Source: Acinetobacter pittii ATCC 19004 = CIP 70.29 (lineage in GTDB: Bacteria > Pseudomonadota > Gammaproteobacteria > Pseudomonadales > Moraxellaceae). Taken from it: 64,000 nucleotides of DNA. Where the stretch lies: NCBI RefSeq assembly GCF_000369045.1, contig NZ_KB849796.1, positions 1-64,000 of the forward strand. The letters run 5' to 3'. The notes beneath the pieces were generated by a model. It was not told the origin of the DNA and searched no databases. It worked only from the letters and a program-made list of their open reading frames with translations. Numbering within the stretch: position 1 is the first letter of the stretch; each line of letters begins with the position of its first letter. A program made the translations under genes and the position numbers. Shown piece after piece: positions 9,060 to 19,252 of the stretch.

Positions 9060-10511
9060 ATGACGGTTCAAACCTTCATTCCCAATGGTGCCAAAGCTGC
9101 CTCAGAAAACACTGTTACCCAGCCAACGCACACCACTGATGTTTCAATAAAAAAACTTTATATTGAAACTCAAGGGTGTCAGATGAATGAGTATGACAGT
9201 CACCGTATGGCAGACCTTTTAGGGGATTCTCATGGCTACGTTTTAACGACCAACCCTAATGAAGCAGACATTCTGCTCATGAATACGTGTTCTATTCGTG
9301 AAAAAGCGCAGGAAAAAGTATTTAGTGAATTAGGCCGCTGGCGTAAACTCAAAGACAAAAACCCTGATCTTGTGATTGGTGTGGGTGGATGTGTTGCGTC
9401 TCAAGAAGGTGACAATATTCAAAAACGTGCGCCTTATGTAGACATGATTTTTGGTCCACAAACATTACACCGTTTACCGCAGATGCTTGATCAACATAAT
9501 GCTCAAGTTGAAAAACCTAAAAAAGATAAAATCAAACTGGTTGATATTTCTTTCCCAGATATTGAAAAATTCGACTTTTTACCCGAACCACGTGTAGAAG
9601 GCTTTAAAGCATTCGTTTCTATTATGGAAGGCTGCTCTAAATACTGTTCTTTCTGTGTAGTTCCTTACACACGAGGTGAAGAAGTTTCTCGTCCATTAGA
9701 TGATGTACTTGCAGAAATTGCAGGTCTTGCGGAAAAAGGTGTCCGTGAAATTTCACTTCTGGGCCAGAATGTAAATGGATATCGCGGAGAAACCTTTGAA
9801 GGTGGCATCTGTACCTTCCCTGAATTGTTACGACTCGTTGCAGAAATTCCGGGTATCGGCCGTTTACGTTATACAACATCGCACCCACTTGAGTTCTCTG
9901 ACGAGCTAATTCAGTGTTATGAAGATTTACCTCAAATGGTGTCACATTTACACTTGCCTGTTCAAAGTGGATCTAACGATGTTTTACAGGCAATGAAGCG
10001 AAATCATACGATTGATGTTTATATCGACAAGATTGCCAAGTTAAGAAAAATTCGTCCAGATATGCACTTATCGAGTGACTTTATTATTGGTTTCCCTGGT
10101 GAAACTGATGAAAACTTCGCCGAAACACTTCAATTTATCAAAGACTTAGATTTTGATCACTCATATAGCTTTGTTTATTCAAAACGTCCGGGTACACCTG
10201 CATCAGACTTGCCTGATACTACGCCTGAGCACGTTAAGAAAGAGCGTTTAGCTCAAGTTCAGAAAGTGATTAAACAGTCTAGCATTGAAAAAACTGATGC
10301 AATGCTTGGCAAAATTGAACGTGTTCTTATTGAAAAAGTTTCGGACCAAGACCCTAATATTTTACTAGGTACAGCCGATAATACACGTCTAGTCACTTTT
10401 GTAGGTGATGCTTCTTGGGTAGGTCGTTTTGCAGAGATTGAGATTACTGAAATTAAAACTTTAAATTTAGTTTACGGTGAACTCTTGAATCTTGAGCCTG
10501 ACGTGGCGTAA
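9060..10511 (+). CDS. miaB: tRNA-2-methylthio-N6-dimethylallyladenosine synthase MiaB
   Basis: Radical-SAM methylthiotransferase that adds the 2-methylthio group to i6A37 in tRNAs reading UNN codons. The N-terminal UPF0004 domain starts with [14 protein letters not shown]. The radical-SAM cluster motif is C192-x3-C196-x2-C199. The C-terminal ~65 residues have the TRAM-domain pattern. About 30 residues precede the UPF0004 domain. AGGAG lies 7 bases before the ATG. First gene of miaB-ybeZ-ybeY, the same order as in E. coli. Confidence 0.96.
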   Translation: MTVQTFIPNGAKAASENTVTQPTHTTDVSIKKLYIETQGCQMNEYDSHRMADLLGDSHGYVLTTNPNEADILLMNTCSIREKAQEKVFSELGRWRKLKDKNPDLVIGVGGCVASQEGDNIQKRAPYVDMIFGPQTLHRLPQMLDQHNAQVEKPKKDKIKLVDISFPDIEKFDFLPEPRVEGFKAFVSIMEGCSKYCSFCVVPYTRGEEVSRPLDDVLAEIAGLAEKGVREISLLGQNVNGYRGETFEGGICTFPELLRLVAEIPGIGRLRYTTSHPLEFSDELIQCYEDLPQMVSHLHLPVQSGSNDVLQAMKRNHTIDVYIDKIAKLRKIRPDMHLSSDFIIGFPGETDENFAETLQFIKDLDFDHSYSFVYSKRPGTPASDLPDTTPEHVKKERLAQVQKVIKQSSIEKTDAMLGKIERVLIEKVSDQDPNILLGTADNTRLVTFVGDASWVGRFAEIEITEIKTLNLVYGELLNLEPDVA

Positions 10512-10548
10512 TGTAGAGGTATTCTAAAGTCTACTGAAAGGTTTTCTC

Positions 10549-11637
10549 TTGACTGCAGCGATTCGACGTACCGTAACATTTCCTGAAATTTCAATGGAAC
10601 GTTTAAAGAGCATCTTGGGTGCCTATAATGGGCACCTTAAGCAAATTGAACAGCGTTTAGATGTCAAAATTACTCATCGTGGAGATGTTTTTCATATCGA
10701 TGGTGAGATAGATGCTGTTGGGAGAGCCGAAGCATTATTGCAACGACTCTACGAAGAGTCTGAGGTATCCCAGCAAATCAGTGCAGATCTGTTGCATCTG
10801 TTAATTCAATCTTCTCAAACTGAACGTAATTTCGAGTTAGTTGGAGAAGAAATGGATGAACATGATGCACCAATGGATGTCTATTTCCAGACTAGAAAAG
10901 GTCGTATTAACCCACGTGGCGCCAATCAAAAACGCTACGTACAGCGTATTTTGCAAAGCGATATTTCTTTTGGTGTTGGCCCTGCGGGTACAGGTAAAAC
11001 CTATTTAGCAGTTGCCGCCGCAGTAGATATGCTCGAACGTAATGAAATCCAACGGATTTTACTTGTACGTCCTGCTGTAGAAGCTGGAGAAAAGCTAGGT
11101 TTCTTACCGGGTGATTTAACTCAGAAAATCGACCCATACCTACGCCCTCTTTACGATGCTCTTTACGAAATGCTTGGCTTTGAAAAAGTTGCCAAGTTAA
11201 TCGAGCGTCAAGTGATTGAAGTTGCACCTCTTGCATATATGCGTGGTCGCACACTTAACCATTCATTTGTAATTTTGGATGAAGCTCAAAACACAACGCC
11301 TGAACAAATGAAAATGTTCTTGACCCGTTTAGGTTTTGGTTCTCGTGCAGTGATTACAGGTGATATTACCCAAGTAGATTTACCTCGAGGCCAACAATCT
11401 GGTTTGGCACATGCACTACGTGTACTCGAGAACATTAAAGAAATTCATATTACCCGTTTCCATTCCCGTGACGTTGTACGTCATCAACTTGTTCAAAAAA
11501 TTGTTGAAGCGTATGAAGGTTGGGATGGTGAACAACAGCGTCTTAATGCTGAAGCACGTGCTGAACGTAAAGCACGTCAAGAAGCATTAGTTGCTGAAAA
11601 CGATACAGCAGCAGACTTGCAACATCAGGATGCTTAA
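10549..11637 (+). CDS. ybeZ: PhoH-like ATPase (YbeZ)
   Basis: Cytoplasmic P-loop ATPase associated with YbeY in ribosome and RNA quality control. Walker A is GPAGTGKT at residues 144-151 and Walker B is VILDEAQN near residue 241. An N-terminal KH-like region covers about residues 15-70. The 362-aa length is normal; the last 35 residues are charged and Ala/Glu-rich. The frame opens with TTG preceded by GAAAGG, with no usable ATG nearby. It lies 37 bases after miaB and 9 bases before ybeY, so it is co-transcribed with them. Confidence 0.93.
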   Translation: MTAAIRRTVTFPEISMERLKSILGAYNGHLKQIEQRLDVKITHRGDVFHIDGEIDAVGRAEALLQRLYEESEVSQQISADLLHLLIQSSQTERNFELVGEEMDEHDAPMDVYFQTRKGRINPRGANQKRYVQRILQSDISFGVGPAGTGKTYLAVAAAVDMLERNEIQRILLVRPAVEAGEKLGFLPGDLTQKIDPYLRPLYDALYEMLGFEKVAKLIERQVIEVAPLAYMRGRTLNHSFVILDEAQNTTPEQMKMFLTRLGFGSRAVITGDITQVDLPRGQQSGLAHALRVLENIKEIHITRFHSRDVVRHQLVQKIVEAYEGWDGEQQRLNAEARAERKARQEALVAENDTAADLQHQDA

Positions 11638-11646
11638 GGATTCATT

Positions 11647-12123
11647 TTGAAAATCAGTTTAAGTTTACAACAAGACTTTCAATCACCTGAGTTAGAGTTC
11701 AAACGAGCTCAACTCAAAAAAATTATTGAGACCACTTTACGCCACGTTGGTTATAAAGAAGATTGTGAAATTGGAGTTGCTTGCGTTGATCTGGATGAAA
11801 GCCAGCAACTCAATTTACAATACCGAGAAAAAGATAAACCAACTAATGTTTTATCTTTCCCAAGTGATATTCCAGAAGAAGTTCTACCAATGCTAGATGC
11901 CTTACCATTAGGTGATTTAGTTATTTGCATTCCAGTGGTATTACAAGAGGCTTTGGAACAAAAGAAAACTGCACAAAATCATTTTGCACATCTGTTAGTA
12001 CATGGTGTTTTACATTTACTTGGCTATGACCATGAAACTAGTGATGAAGATGCAGAAGAGATGGAAGGCTTAGAAATTGAAATTTTAGCAAAACTCAATA
12101 TTGCTAACCCTTATCAGGAATAA
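11647..12123 (+). CDS. ybeY: Endoribonuclease / rRNA maturation factor YbeY
   Basis: Zinc-dependent single-strand endoribonuclease involved in 16S rRNA 3'-end maturation and 70S quality control. The metal motif H-x3-H-x5-H is complete: H119, H123 and H129 in [11 protein letters not shown]. The conserved NVLSFP strand lies near residue 75. The start is TTG with AAGGA upstream, the second TTG start in this operon. At 158 aa it has the family length. Ends the miaB-ybeZ-ybeY operon. Confidence 0.94.
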   Translation: MKISLSLQQDFQSPELEFKRAQLKKIIETTLRHVGYKEDCEIGVACVDLDESQQLNLQYREKDKPTNVLSFPSDIPEEVLPMLDALPLGDLVICIPVVLQEALEQKKTAQNHFAHLLVHGVLHLLGYDHETSDEDAEEMEGLEIEILAKLNIANPYQE

Positions 12124-12136
12124 TGTGATCATTAGT

Positions 12137-12172
12137 AAAATGTGGATATCCTAAAAGTTATCCACATTTTTT
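12137..12172 (+). terminator. Terminator between ybeY and the convergent TonB-like gene
   Basis: AATGTGGATA pairs with TATCCACATT over a 10-base loop and is followed by a T run on the plus strand. The A run on the other side allows it to act in both directions. Confidence 0.8.
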
Positions 12173-12175
12173 TAA

Positions 12176-13060
12176 TTAGTGAACCTCAAATTCAGCTTCA
12201 GCTGGGTCAAAACGCCAAGTACGTACTATACGCAACTCCGAAATATCTTTCATATTGGCATCAAAATGCCCAAATGGTGCGCCGCGGCGTACTGAAGACT
12301 TCGCTGCTTCATCTAGTATTGAATGCCCTGAGCTTTCAAGCAAGCGAATTGCACGAATTCCCCCTTGAGCATTCAAAATTACCATAAGGCGAACTTCACC
12401 TTTTAACTGTTGCTGTTTGGCTTCTTCAGGGTAATAGCGATTACCGTAAAGCTCTACTTTTTCACGAAATTTATCTAAATAAATAGCTGAAGCATCTTTC
12501 TTTGCTTGAATACCATCTACTGTTTTGATTTTTTGCTGACGGCTGAAATCTTGTTGGCGTTGCAAATATTGTGCTTCAAGGCTTGCAACCATGGCAGCTT
12601 TTGCTTGAAATTGACTTTGTAGTTGTTCTAGTTCTTTTTTTCTTTGGCTTGCATCCGCTTGTTTCTGCCAACTCAAAACCGTCATTAAAACTTTTTCTTC
12701 AAATTTAAGCTCTCTTTGTTGCTGAATCTTTTGCAAACTTTCTAACTCAGTATCTCCAGTTGAAGCATCATTGAGCATCGGATTTGGAGTATCACTAGAA
12801 GTCCGATGAGCTTCACGAAATGCTCCCGCACCTTGCTGATCTGCTTGCGCTAAAAAATCTGCCTGATGAACTGGCTCATTGCTTGGCCGAATTGAAATTG
12901 CAATTTCTTTAGTAGATTGCTCTGATGGGCTAGGCATAGCAAAGTGAATGAGCAATACAAAAATATGCAGTAAGATTGCCAATATTGTTGCAGCAATAAA
13001 GACTCGGTCTTGCCACCAATGATGAAAAGGCTCTATGGATAAACTTCTTTTGTTCAACAT
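12176..13060 (-). CDS. TonB-family C-terminal domain protein
   Basis: Inner-membrane-anchored periplasmic protein. One membrane helix (VFIAATILAILLHIFVLLIHFA) lies near the N-terminus. A Gln/Lys/Glu-rich coiled coil spans about residues 100-190, and a TonB C-terminal fold follows (YYPEEAKQQ, GEVRLMVILN, WRFDP). TonB normally has a Pro-rich spacer; here it is a coiled coil, and no exbB/exbD is near, so it may be a TonB paralogue or a TolA-like linker. I choose the ATG; an upstream in-frame GTG (11 codons earlier) has no ribosome site. Substrate or partner receptor cannot be told. Confidence 0.75.
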   Translation of the reverse strand: MLNKRSLSIEPFHHWWQDRVFIAATILAILLHIFVLLIHFAMPSPSEQSTKEIAISIRPSNEPVHQADFLAQADQQGAGAFREAHRTSSDTPNPMLNDASTGDTELESLQKIQQQRELKFEEKVLMTVLSWQKQADASQRKKELEQLQSQFQAKAAMVASLEAQYLQRQQDFSRQQKIKTVDGIQAKKDASAIYLDKFREKVELYGNRYYPEEAKQQQLKGEVRLMVILNAQGGIRAIRLLESSGHSILDEAAKSSVRRGAPFGHFDANMKDISELRIVRTWRFDPAEAEFEVH

Positions 13061-13292
13061 AATCTTAAAAGCATATAAATGCCTTTTCCCCACGGTTTAA
13101 TACCGAATAAAATACAAACTAATATTCAAATATGGATAAAAGTGTGATTCACTTCAAATATAGGGTTTTATCCATTTTCATTTTGTCAAAATGTATCAAG
13201 TAAATTTGTTACACTGCAATATCAAAACCCGTTTTTTATCATAATAAAGATTGTGTGGGCTCTTTAGTAAATTATCTTCTGGAAGTTCTTTT

Positions 13293-13964
13293 ATGCAAAC
13301 GCTATTTTCCTCATTAGTCAGACGCCTTCAAAAAGTCTATAAAAAAGCAGAAGCATTCATTGAGGAAGAAAGAGATTTTACATTATCGCAAACCTTTCTG
13401 AATGCCACTTTGCAACGTTATGTGACCAATAATGTTGAGTTTTTAGATGACCTACATGCAGATCTTTATCATGACTGGTTAAGGTTATATGCAACCATGC
13501 ATGTGAAAGGTTTAGAAACCACACTATCGGTTGATTTAAAACTGATCCAGATGGAATTTAATAAAGAACAACAACTTTTAGTTTTTGAACAAATTAGTAA
13601 TACACAAATTATTGAAGCGAAATATAAAAACTTTTGGCAAAAGATCGCTGTAAAAGCCGCAGTTTTTTATTACCATAAAATTTTGAAAAAAGACCCTTTG
13701 GGGATGATTCTTGAACGTTTTAATGTAGCAGAAGAACGCGATGAACTCATTTTTCTTGATCTCAACCGTTGGTTTGGCAAAAAAGCCAGCATCATCGAGA
13801 CATTAGGCAAAGTACATATAAATTACGCACGAGTTCGTGAAGCTGAGTTAGTTGTATTTGGAAATGTGAATTTAGCAGCCTTACTTTCTCGTGATCAGGA
13901 CGACGATTTTGAAGAAGAATTCGCGGATTCTGAAATAACGCCAATTCAGCAAAAAGATGAATAA
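13293..13964 (+). CDS. Hypothetical protein, about 223 aa
   Basis: Function not recognised. Predicted soluble, alpha/beta, with no signal peptide. The N-terminus is basic and helical (LVRRLQKVYKKAEAF) and the C-terminus is very acidic (DDDFEEEFADSE). GGAAG before the ATG supports this start over an in-frame TTG 42 bases upstream. It is a single gene between a divergent TonB-like gene and the DUF3108 gene. Confidence 0.6.
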   Translation: MQTLFSSLVRRLQKVYKKAEAFIEEERDFTLSQTFLNATLQRYVTNNVEFLDDLHADLYHDWLRLYATMHVKGLETTLSVDLKLIQMEFNKEQQLLVFEQISNTQIIEAKYKNFWQKIAVKAAVFYYHKILKKDPLGMILERFNVAEERDELIFLDLNRWFGKKASIIETLGKVHINYARVREAELVVFGNVNLAALLSRDQDDDFEEEFADSEITPIQQKDE

Positions 13965-14122
13965 ACGGTTTATAAATGAAGATGAATTAACTGCCAAAAA
14001 ACACAAATAGATTACACATTTAGCATAAATCCTGATTTTTTCTCCATGATCAACAGGCATAATATGTTTAAGTTACAGATGCATCAGCACTGACTTTTTA
14101 GTCTGTACAAGGATATTTACTT

Positions 14123-14836
14123 ATGGCAACAAAATTTCTGAAATCGTTTGGCATCGCAACAGGTATTTCAACAACTTTGCTTTTTGCAGGCTTCTCAAGC
14201 CATGCACTTGCCATGAGCCCATTTCAGGCGAATTATCAGTTTACTTACAATAATAAAGGCATGGGGTCGGCTACACGTGCCTTAAGCCAGCAAGGTAATA
14301 ACTGGACTTATAAATTCACTGCAAAAGCAGGCGGAATTGCGTCCGCAAGTGAAACAAGTAAATTTAGTTTCACCAATGGTAAAATTGGGTCTCAAAGTTT
14401 TAGCCGTACCAGCAAAATTTTGATTCATAACAACACCATGAGTATTAACTTTAATCCAAATAGCAAAACTATCTCTACCAAGAAAGATGATAAAGCTCGT
14501 TCATTTGCTTGGCAGGCAGGCGTTCTTGATGAGTTAAACGCAGAGTTACAACTGCGTGAAGACTTAAAAAATGGTTCACTGAAGTCCTCTTATCCACTTG
14601 CAGATGCAAAAGAAGTGGAAAACCGTCGATTTGTAAAACAAGGTAATGAGAAAATTAAAACCTCTTATGGAACATTCGATACCATTAAAGTGGTTTTACA
14701 ACACAACAAACCTGAACGCAGTACAATCTTTTGGTTAGCGCCGAAATTAGATTATTTACCAGTTAAAGTAAGTCATATTGATGGTAAAACTTCTTATGGA
14801 TTGTTATTAACAAGTTATACAGGTAAGACGAATTAA
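14123..14836 (+). CDS. DUF3108 family periplasmic protein
   Basis: 237 aa with a clear signal peptide (cleavage near HALA-MS). The mature part is rich in beta strands; the MSPFQANYQFTYNNKGMGSA opening and the later T-S-Y-G-T-F-D-T-I-K-V and FWLAPKLDYLPVKVSH segments are characteristic of DUF3108, an envelope protein family without assigned function that resembles lipid-binding barrels. CAAGGA precedes the ATG. It is followed after 72 bases by xpt on the same strand. Confidence 0.78.
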   Translation: MATKFLKSFGIATGISTTLLFAGFSSHALAMSPFQANYQFTYNNKGMGSATRALSQQGNNWTYKFTAKAGGIASASETSKFSFTNGKIGSQSFSRTSKILIHNNTMSINFNPNSKTISTKKDDKARSFAWQAGVLDELNAELQLREDLKNGSLKSSYPLADAKEVENRRFVKQGNEKIKTSYGTFDTIKVVLQHNKPERSTIFWLAPKLDYLPVKVSHIDGKTSYGLLLTSYTGKTN

Positions 14837-15484
<648 letters not shown>

Positions 15485-15494
15485 GATGTACACC

Positions 15495-15524
15495 TAAAAA
15501 AGAGCGGATATCCGCTCTTTTTTA
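15495..15524 (+). terminator. Terminator between xpt and wrbA
   Basis: The palindrome AAAAGAGCGGATATCCGCTCTTTT followed by further T; A and T runs on both sides allow use by both convergent genes. Confidence 0.85.
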
Positions 15525-15535
15525 TTTGCTCAAAA

Positions 15536-16138
15536 CTAAACTAAAAGCTTTTTGGCAACCTCTCCTAAACGTTTGCCTTGAGCTTCACACAAAATCTTTT
15601 CATCCTGACTTAAGTTTTGGTCATGACGCGGTCCACTTACATGGCTTGCGCCATAAGGTGTTCCCCCTGTTTTAGTATTAGATAACGCTGGAATTGCATT
15701 AGGTAATCCCAAAATCATCATGCCATGATGAAATAACGGCGGTAGCATAGTGAGTAAAGTACTTTCTTGCCCACCATGCATTGAACCAGAAGAAGTGAAA
15801 ACACAAGCGGGTTTATTATGTAATGCCCCATTGAGCCAAAGACTGGTTGTTTGATCCCAAAAATATTTCATTTCACTTGCCATATTGCCAAAACGGGTTG
15901 GAGAACCTAACGCTAAACCTGAACAATTCGCTAGATCATCTAACGTACAATAGATATCACCTTCTTCCGGAATACTTGGCTCGGCTATTGTGACAGCTGG
16001 AGCAATATTTGGTACTGTCCGAATTTTCACTGACATACCCGCAGACTCAACACCGTTGGCAATTAAATGAGCCATTTCTTTAGTAGAACCATATTTGCTG
16101 TAATAGAGTACAAGAATGTAAGGTTGCATCGGTTTCAT
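15536..16138 (-). CDS. wrbA: NAD(P)H:quinone oxidoreductase, WrbA-type flavoprotein
   Basis: FMN-dependent two-electron quinone reductase of the flavodoxin-like fold. The phosphate-binding loop YYSKYGSTKEMA is at about residues 12-23; GSPTRFGNMASEMKYFWDQT and the GGTPYGASHVSG loop are WrbA hallmarks. At 200 aa it has the family length. It converges on xpt. Confidence 0.88.
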   Translation of the reverse strand: MKPMQPYILVLYYSKYGSTKEMAHLIANGVESAGMSVKIRTVPNIAPAVTIAEPSIPEEGDIYCTLDDLANCSGLALGSPTRFGNMASEMKYFWDQTTSLWLNGALHNKPACVFTSSGSMHGGQESTLLTMLPPLFHHGMMILGLPNAIPALSNTKTGGTPYGASHVSGPRHDQNLSQDEKILCEAQGKRLGEVAKKLLV

Positions 16139-16498
16139 AAATTTTGTTAAAAAGACACTATACGGGATTTTTTATTTTTTTGGCGCAACCAATTTTATGA
16201 AATTCTAGAGGTGATTGATGAGGTAGTACAAAAGATAATGCGAGCAAATTTCTCGGACTCATCGAGTAAAAAGTTTATCTACTTTTGGTAAACCCTTGCT
16301 TAGACAACAGAAAGCCTACTTTGTTGAAAAAAGTTTATGGCTACAATTCTTTCTATAGCACATAGTAAACTTACAGAACGACTTTAATTCTATAAGTTAT
16401 TATTTTGCTTTAATCTACGATTTGAGTACTTAAGCTCATACTTTCATAAGCTATCAATCGCCCAACATGATGATTAAAAAAATCGGGATAGACGACGC
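16139..16498. other. Intergenic region between divergent wrbA and yihY-type gene, 360 bases
   Basis: No reading frame over 20 codons with a ribosome site, no tRNA and no strong hairpin. It must carry the promoters of both divergent genes, but I do not see a convincing pair of boxes. Confidence 0.5.
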
Positions 16499-17746
16499 AT
16501 GTTACAACGTTTTTTAAGTAAACTTCCTTTTTATAATAAAACCTGGTTTCAGTTCGTTTTATATGTATTTAAGCGTTTTGAAGCTGATCGGTGCCGTGAA
16601 CAAGCTGGCTCTCTCACCTATACAACGCTATTCGCAGTTGTGCCGATGTTAACGGTTTTTTTAGTAATTATTTCTTCAATCAAAGCGTTAGAACCCGCAA
16701 GACAACAGCTGCAACATTTAATTTATAGTAATTTTTTACCGAAAAGTACGATTGCATTTGATAAAGCGCTAAATGCTTTTACAGAAAAATCTAGCAACTT
16801 AACCGTTATTGGTGTGCTGTTTTTATTCGTTACTACTGTCTTAATGCTGACCTCAATTGAAACCGTCTTTAACCGTATTTGGCGTGTAAAAGAAACTCGT
16901 AGTGGCATTATGGGCTTTATGCGCTATTGGACAATCATCTCTTTAGGTCCGATTATTTTAGGCAGTGCATTTGTTATTTCATCAACAGTTGCATCGATGA
17001 ACTTATTAAGCAATAACTTCACAGGTTATCAACTTGATGGCGCATTTCTACTCTGGCTAATTTCTTTTGTACTCACTATTTTGGGTTTCTTCATTTTATA
17101 TTGGACCATTCCCAATCGTACAGTCCCAGTTTATGCAGCAGGAATAGCGGCTTGTTTAAGTGCGGTACTGTTCGAAATACTCAAAAATTTCTTTAGCTTT
17201 GTGATGTCAAATTTCACTAGTTATGAAATTATTTATGGTGCATTTGCAGCAGTTCCAATTTTCCTTCTATGGATCTTCCTGTCATGGAACATTATTTTAC
17301 TTGGTGTAGAAGTAAGTTTTGCTCTAACTGCTTTTCACTCGGGTAAAGAGCAGAAACGTCATCCTGTTTTAATGCTATTAGATATTCTCGAGCTGTTTTA
17401 TAAAAAACAGAAACTCGGTGAAAGTGTAAGTGACAAAGAAGCTTTAGAAATTTTAGGTCGTGGAGAGATTGGCCGTTGGCCAGCTTATGTACTTTTGCTT
17501 GAAGAGCAAAATTTGGTTAAACGTACCGATAAAGATGAATATGTTCTCGCGCGCAATTTATCCCAAGTTGACTTCTGGAGCTTTTTCACTGCTCTTCCAT
17601 ACCCTCTGCCATTACGTGAAGATGTTCTAAATGTACACGATGACGATGAATGGATGGAAAAAATAGGACCCGCCTTGGTCGAATCTAATGATTATTTAGC
17701 AGCAAAACTTTCTATTCCGCTCTCAACAATTTTTGAAGAGAAATAA
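16499..17746 (+). CDS. YihY/BrkB family inner membrane protein
   Basis: Polytopic inner-membrane protein of 415 aa. The N-terminal ~290 residues carry six hydrophobic segments with the conserved DRCREQAGSLTYTTLFAVVPML entry and YEIIYGAFAAVPIFLLWIFLSWNIIL near the last helices, as in YihY/virulence factor BrkB proteins. The remaining ~120 residues are soluble and look like a winged-helix-type domain (EALEILGRGEIGRWPAYVLLLEE). Once misannotated as RNase BN; no RNase motif is present. The molecular role of the family is unsettled. Confidence 0.85.
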   Translation: MLQRFLSKLPFYNKTWFQFVLYVFKRFEADRCREQAGSLTYTTLFAVVPMLTVFLVIISSIKALEPARQQLQHLIYSNFLPKSTIAFDKALNAFTEKSSNLTVIGVLFLFVTTVLMLTSIETVFNRIWRVKETRSGIMGFMRYWTIISLGPIILGSAFVISSTVASMNLLSNNFTGYQLDGAFLLWLISFVLTILGFFILYWTIPNRTVPVYAAGIAACLSAVLFEILKNFFSFVMSNFTSYEIIYGAFAAVPIFLLWIFLSWNIILLGVEVSFALTAFHSGKEQKRHPVLMLLDILELFYKKQKLGESVSDKEALEILGRGEIGRWPAYVLLLEEQNLVKRTDKDEYVLARNLSQVDFWSFFTALPYPLPLREDVLNVHDDDEWMEKIGPALVESNDYLAAKLSIPLSTIFEEK

Positions 17747-17796
17747 GAAAGTAGAACTCTTCAATAGTATAGACACTCTTTCCTACCCAATAAAAA

Positions 17797-17830
17797 AACC
17801 CTATTATTAAAAAAATAATAGGGTTAAAAA
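17797..17830 (+). terminator. Terminator downstream of the YihY-type gene
   Basis: AACCCTATTATT pairs with AATAATAGGGTT over a short A-rich loop, flanked by A and T runs. It lies between two convergent genes and is probably bidirectional. Confidence 0.7.
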
Positions 17831-17850
17831 TTGGCAATTTTAGGAGTGGG

Positions 17851-18492
17851 TTATGCTTTTACAAAAGTTTCCCATGCAAAATCTTGCGTTGCACCTTTTA
17901 ATGTCATTTTCAACTGATCACCTGCATGTAATGGTCCAACCCCAGCAGGTGAACCTGTCATAATCACATCACCTGGCTCTAATGAAAAAACCTGATTAAT
18001 ATCAGTTAAAAGTTCACCAATAGTAAACATTAACAGTGCAGTATTACCATCTTGACGCAATTCATCATTAATATGGAAAGTGAATTTGGTCTCTTGCCAA
18101 TTTGTAATTTCTTTTGTATCAACCCAATCTGCCAAAACACAAGCACCATCAAAAGCTTTAGCGCGCTCCCATGGGTGGCCTTTACTTTTCAGATCATTCT
18201 GTAAGTCACGCATTGTTAAATCAAGACCTAAAGTTACTGCCCCAATCGCTTTTAAAGCTTTTTCAGGGTCAGTTTCACCTTTCAAAGGTTGATCAATACG
18301 TAACACCAACTCACACTCAAAATGGCAACTGCCCCACGCTGGATTCCAAGAAATACCGTCATTTAAACCAATCAAGCTACTCGGTGGTTTAATAAATAAT
18401 ATAGGGCTGTCAGGCATAGCATTATTTAATTCTTTGACATGATCGGCGTAACTTCTGCCCACGCAAACGATTTTTGAAGGACGTGTATTCAT
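17851..18492 (-). CDS. Fumarylacetoacetate hydrolase family protein (YcgM-like)
   Basis: Cytoplasmic divalent-metal enzyme of 213 aa. The metal-binding E-x-E is in FECELVL at about residues 70-76, with a downstream Asp in LGLDLTMRDLQ; the FAH-fold loop KAFDGACVL and the VIMTGSPAGVGPL signature near the C-terminus complete the site. Relatives are acylpyruvate hydrolases or oxaloacetate decarboxylase/tautomerases; the substrate here is not determinable. Confidence 0.87.
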   Translation of the reverse strand: MNTRPSKIVCVGRSYADHVKELNNAMPDSPILFIKPPSSLIGLNDGISWNPAWGSCHFECELVLRIDQPLKGETDPEKALKAIGAVTLGLDLTMRDLQNDLKSKGHPWERAKAFDGACVLADWVDTKEITNWQETKFTFHINDELRQDGNTALLMFTIGELLTDINQVFSLEPGDVIMTGSPAGVGPLHAGDQLKMTLKGATQDFAWETFVKA

Positions 18493-18531
18493 GAGGCTTC
18501 CTTTGTTGTTGCGGCTAATAATTCCAATAAT

Positions 18532-19029
18532 TTATTTCTTAAATGTATTTTCAAATATGGTTTGATCTGAAACCTGTGCAAATGCACGCTTTGGTACAAT
18601 AATTACAGTTTTATTCTTTAGCTCAAGCATATAGGTCAATTTACCTTTAGCAAAAGTTTGCACATCCGTATATTGCATCACCTGCTTACGACCATTGGCA
18701 TAAAGCTCAAAGTAATCTTGATATAAGTCGATTCCCTGCTGACTCTTTCCAAACTGGTAACGAACAAATTGACGCTTAAATAACATAGGTAAAAGCCAGT
18801 AACGCATCAGACCTTGCATCACCAGAAAAAACACGCCTAACCCGACATAATATCGTCCAACACCAGAGAGACCTAAATAAAATCCCCAAATAATAATTGC
18901 GATACTAATTGCAGGTGTAAGAAAACGGGTAAATTGCTTTTTCCCAAATGTCACTAATGAAAATCCATCTTGTGACTCTTCTAAATTCAAATAGTAACGT
19001 AAAGATAAAGCTGTTTTTTGCTCAGTCAT
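18532..19029 (-). CDS. YcxB-like membrane protein
   Basis: 165 aa with two adjacent membrane helices (about residues 36-75) followed by a soluble beta-rich tail. The tail has Y-x-D-x-F-E-L-Y-A-N-G-R-K and the closing IVPKRAF motif typical of the YcxB-like C-terminal domain. Function unknown. It is downstream of no gene and lies 39 bases before the FAH-family gene, so the two could be co-transcribed. Confidence 0.72.
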   Translation of the reverse strand: MTEQKTALSLRYYLNLEESQDGFSLVTFGKKQFTRFLTPAISIAIIIWGFYLGLSGVGRYYVGLGVFFLVMQGLMRYWLLPMLFKRQFVRYQFGKSQQGIDLYQDYFELYANGRKQVMQYTDVQTFAKGKLTYMLELKNKTVIIVPKRAFAQVSDQTIFENTFKK

Positions 19030-19252
19030 TGCACTGCATCAATACTCAATAAATCGAAACTATTAGAGCATATTCATTTCAGCTTTAAAATGAATCAAAG
19101 GCTATTTTTTATTTTGTTTAAAAGTAGAGCTTATTATGAGATTCGAAGATCAACTACGTTGCATATATAGAACGTAGATTCATATTTTTTGAGCTTATTT
19201 CAGTTTTTAAAATTTCTACAATAAGAGCATTACCTTCTTAGTGGAATGTCTC

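Noticed and set aside
12142..12387. 81-aa plus-strand frame after ybeY
   Set aside because: Lies over the terminator and antisense to the conserved TonB C-terminal domain.
16499..17746. Annotation as ribonuclease BN
   Set aside because: Historic mis-assignment of the YihY family; the protein is polytopic and lacks the RNase Z/BN metal motif.
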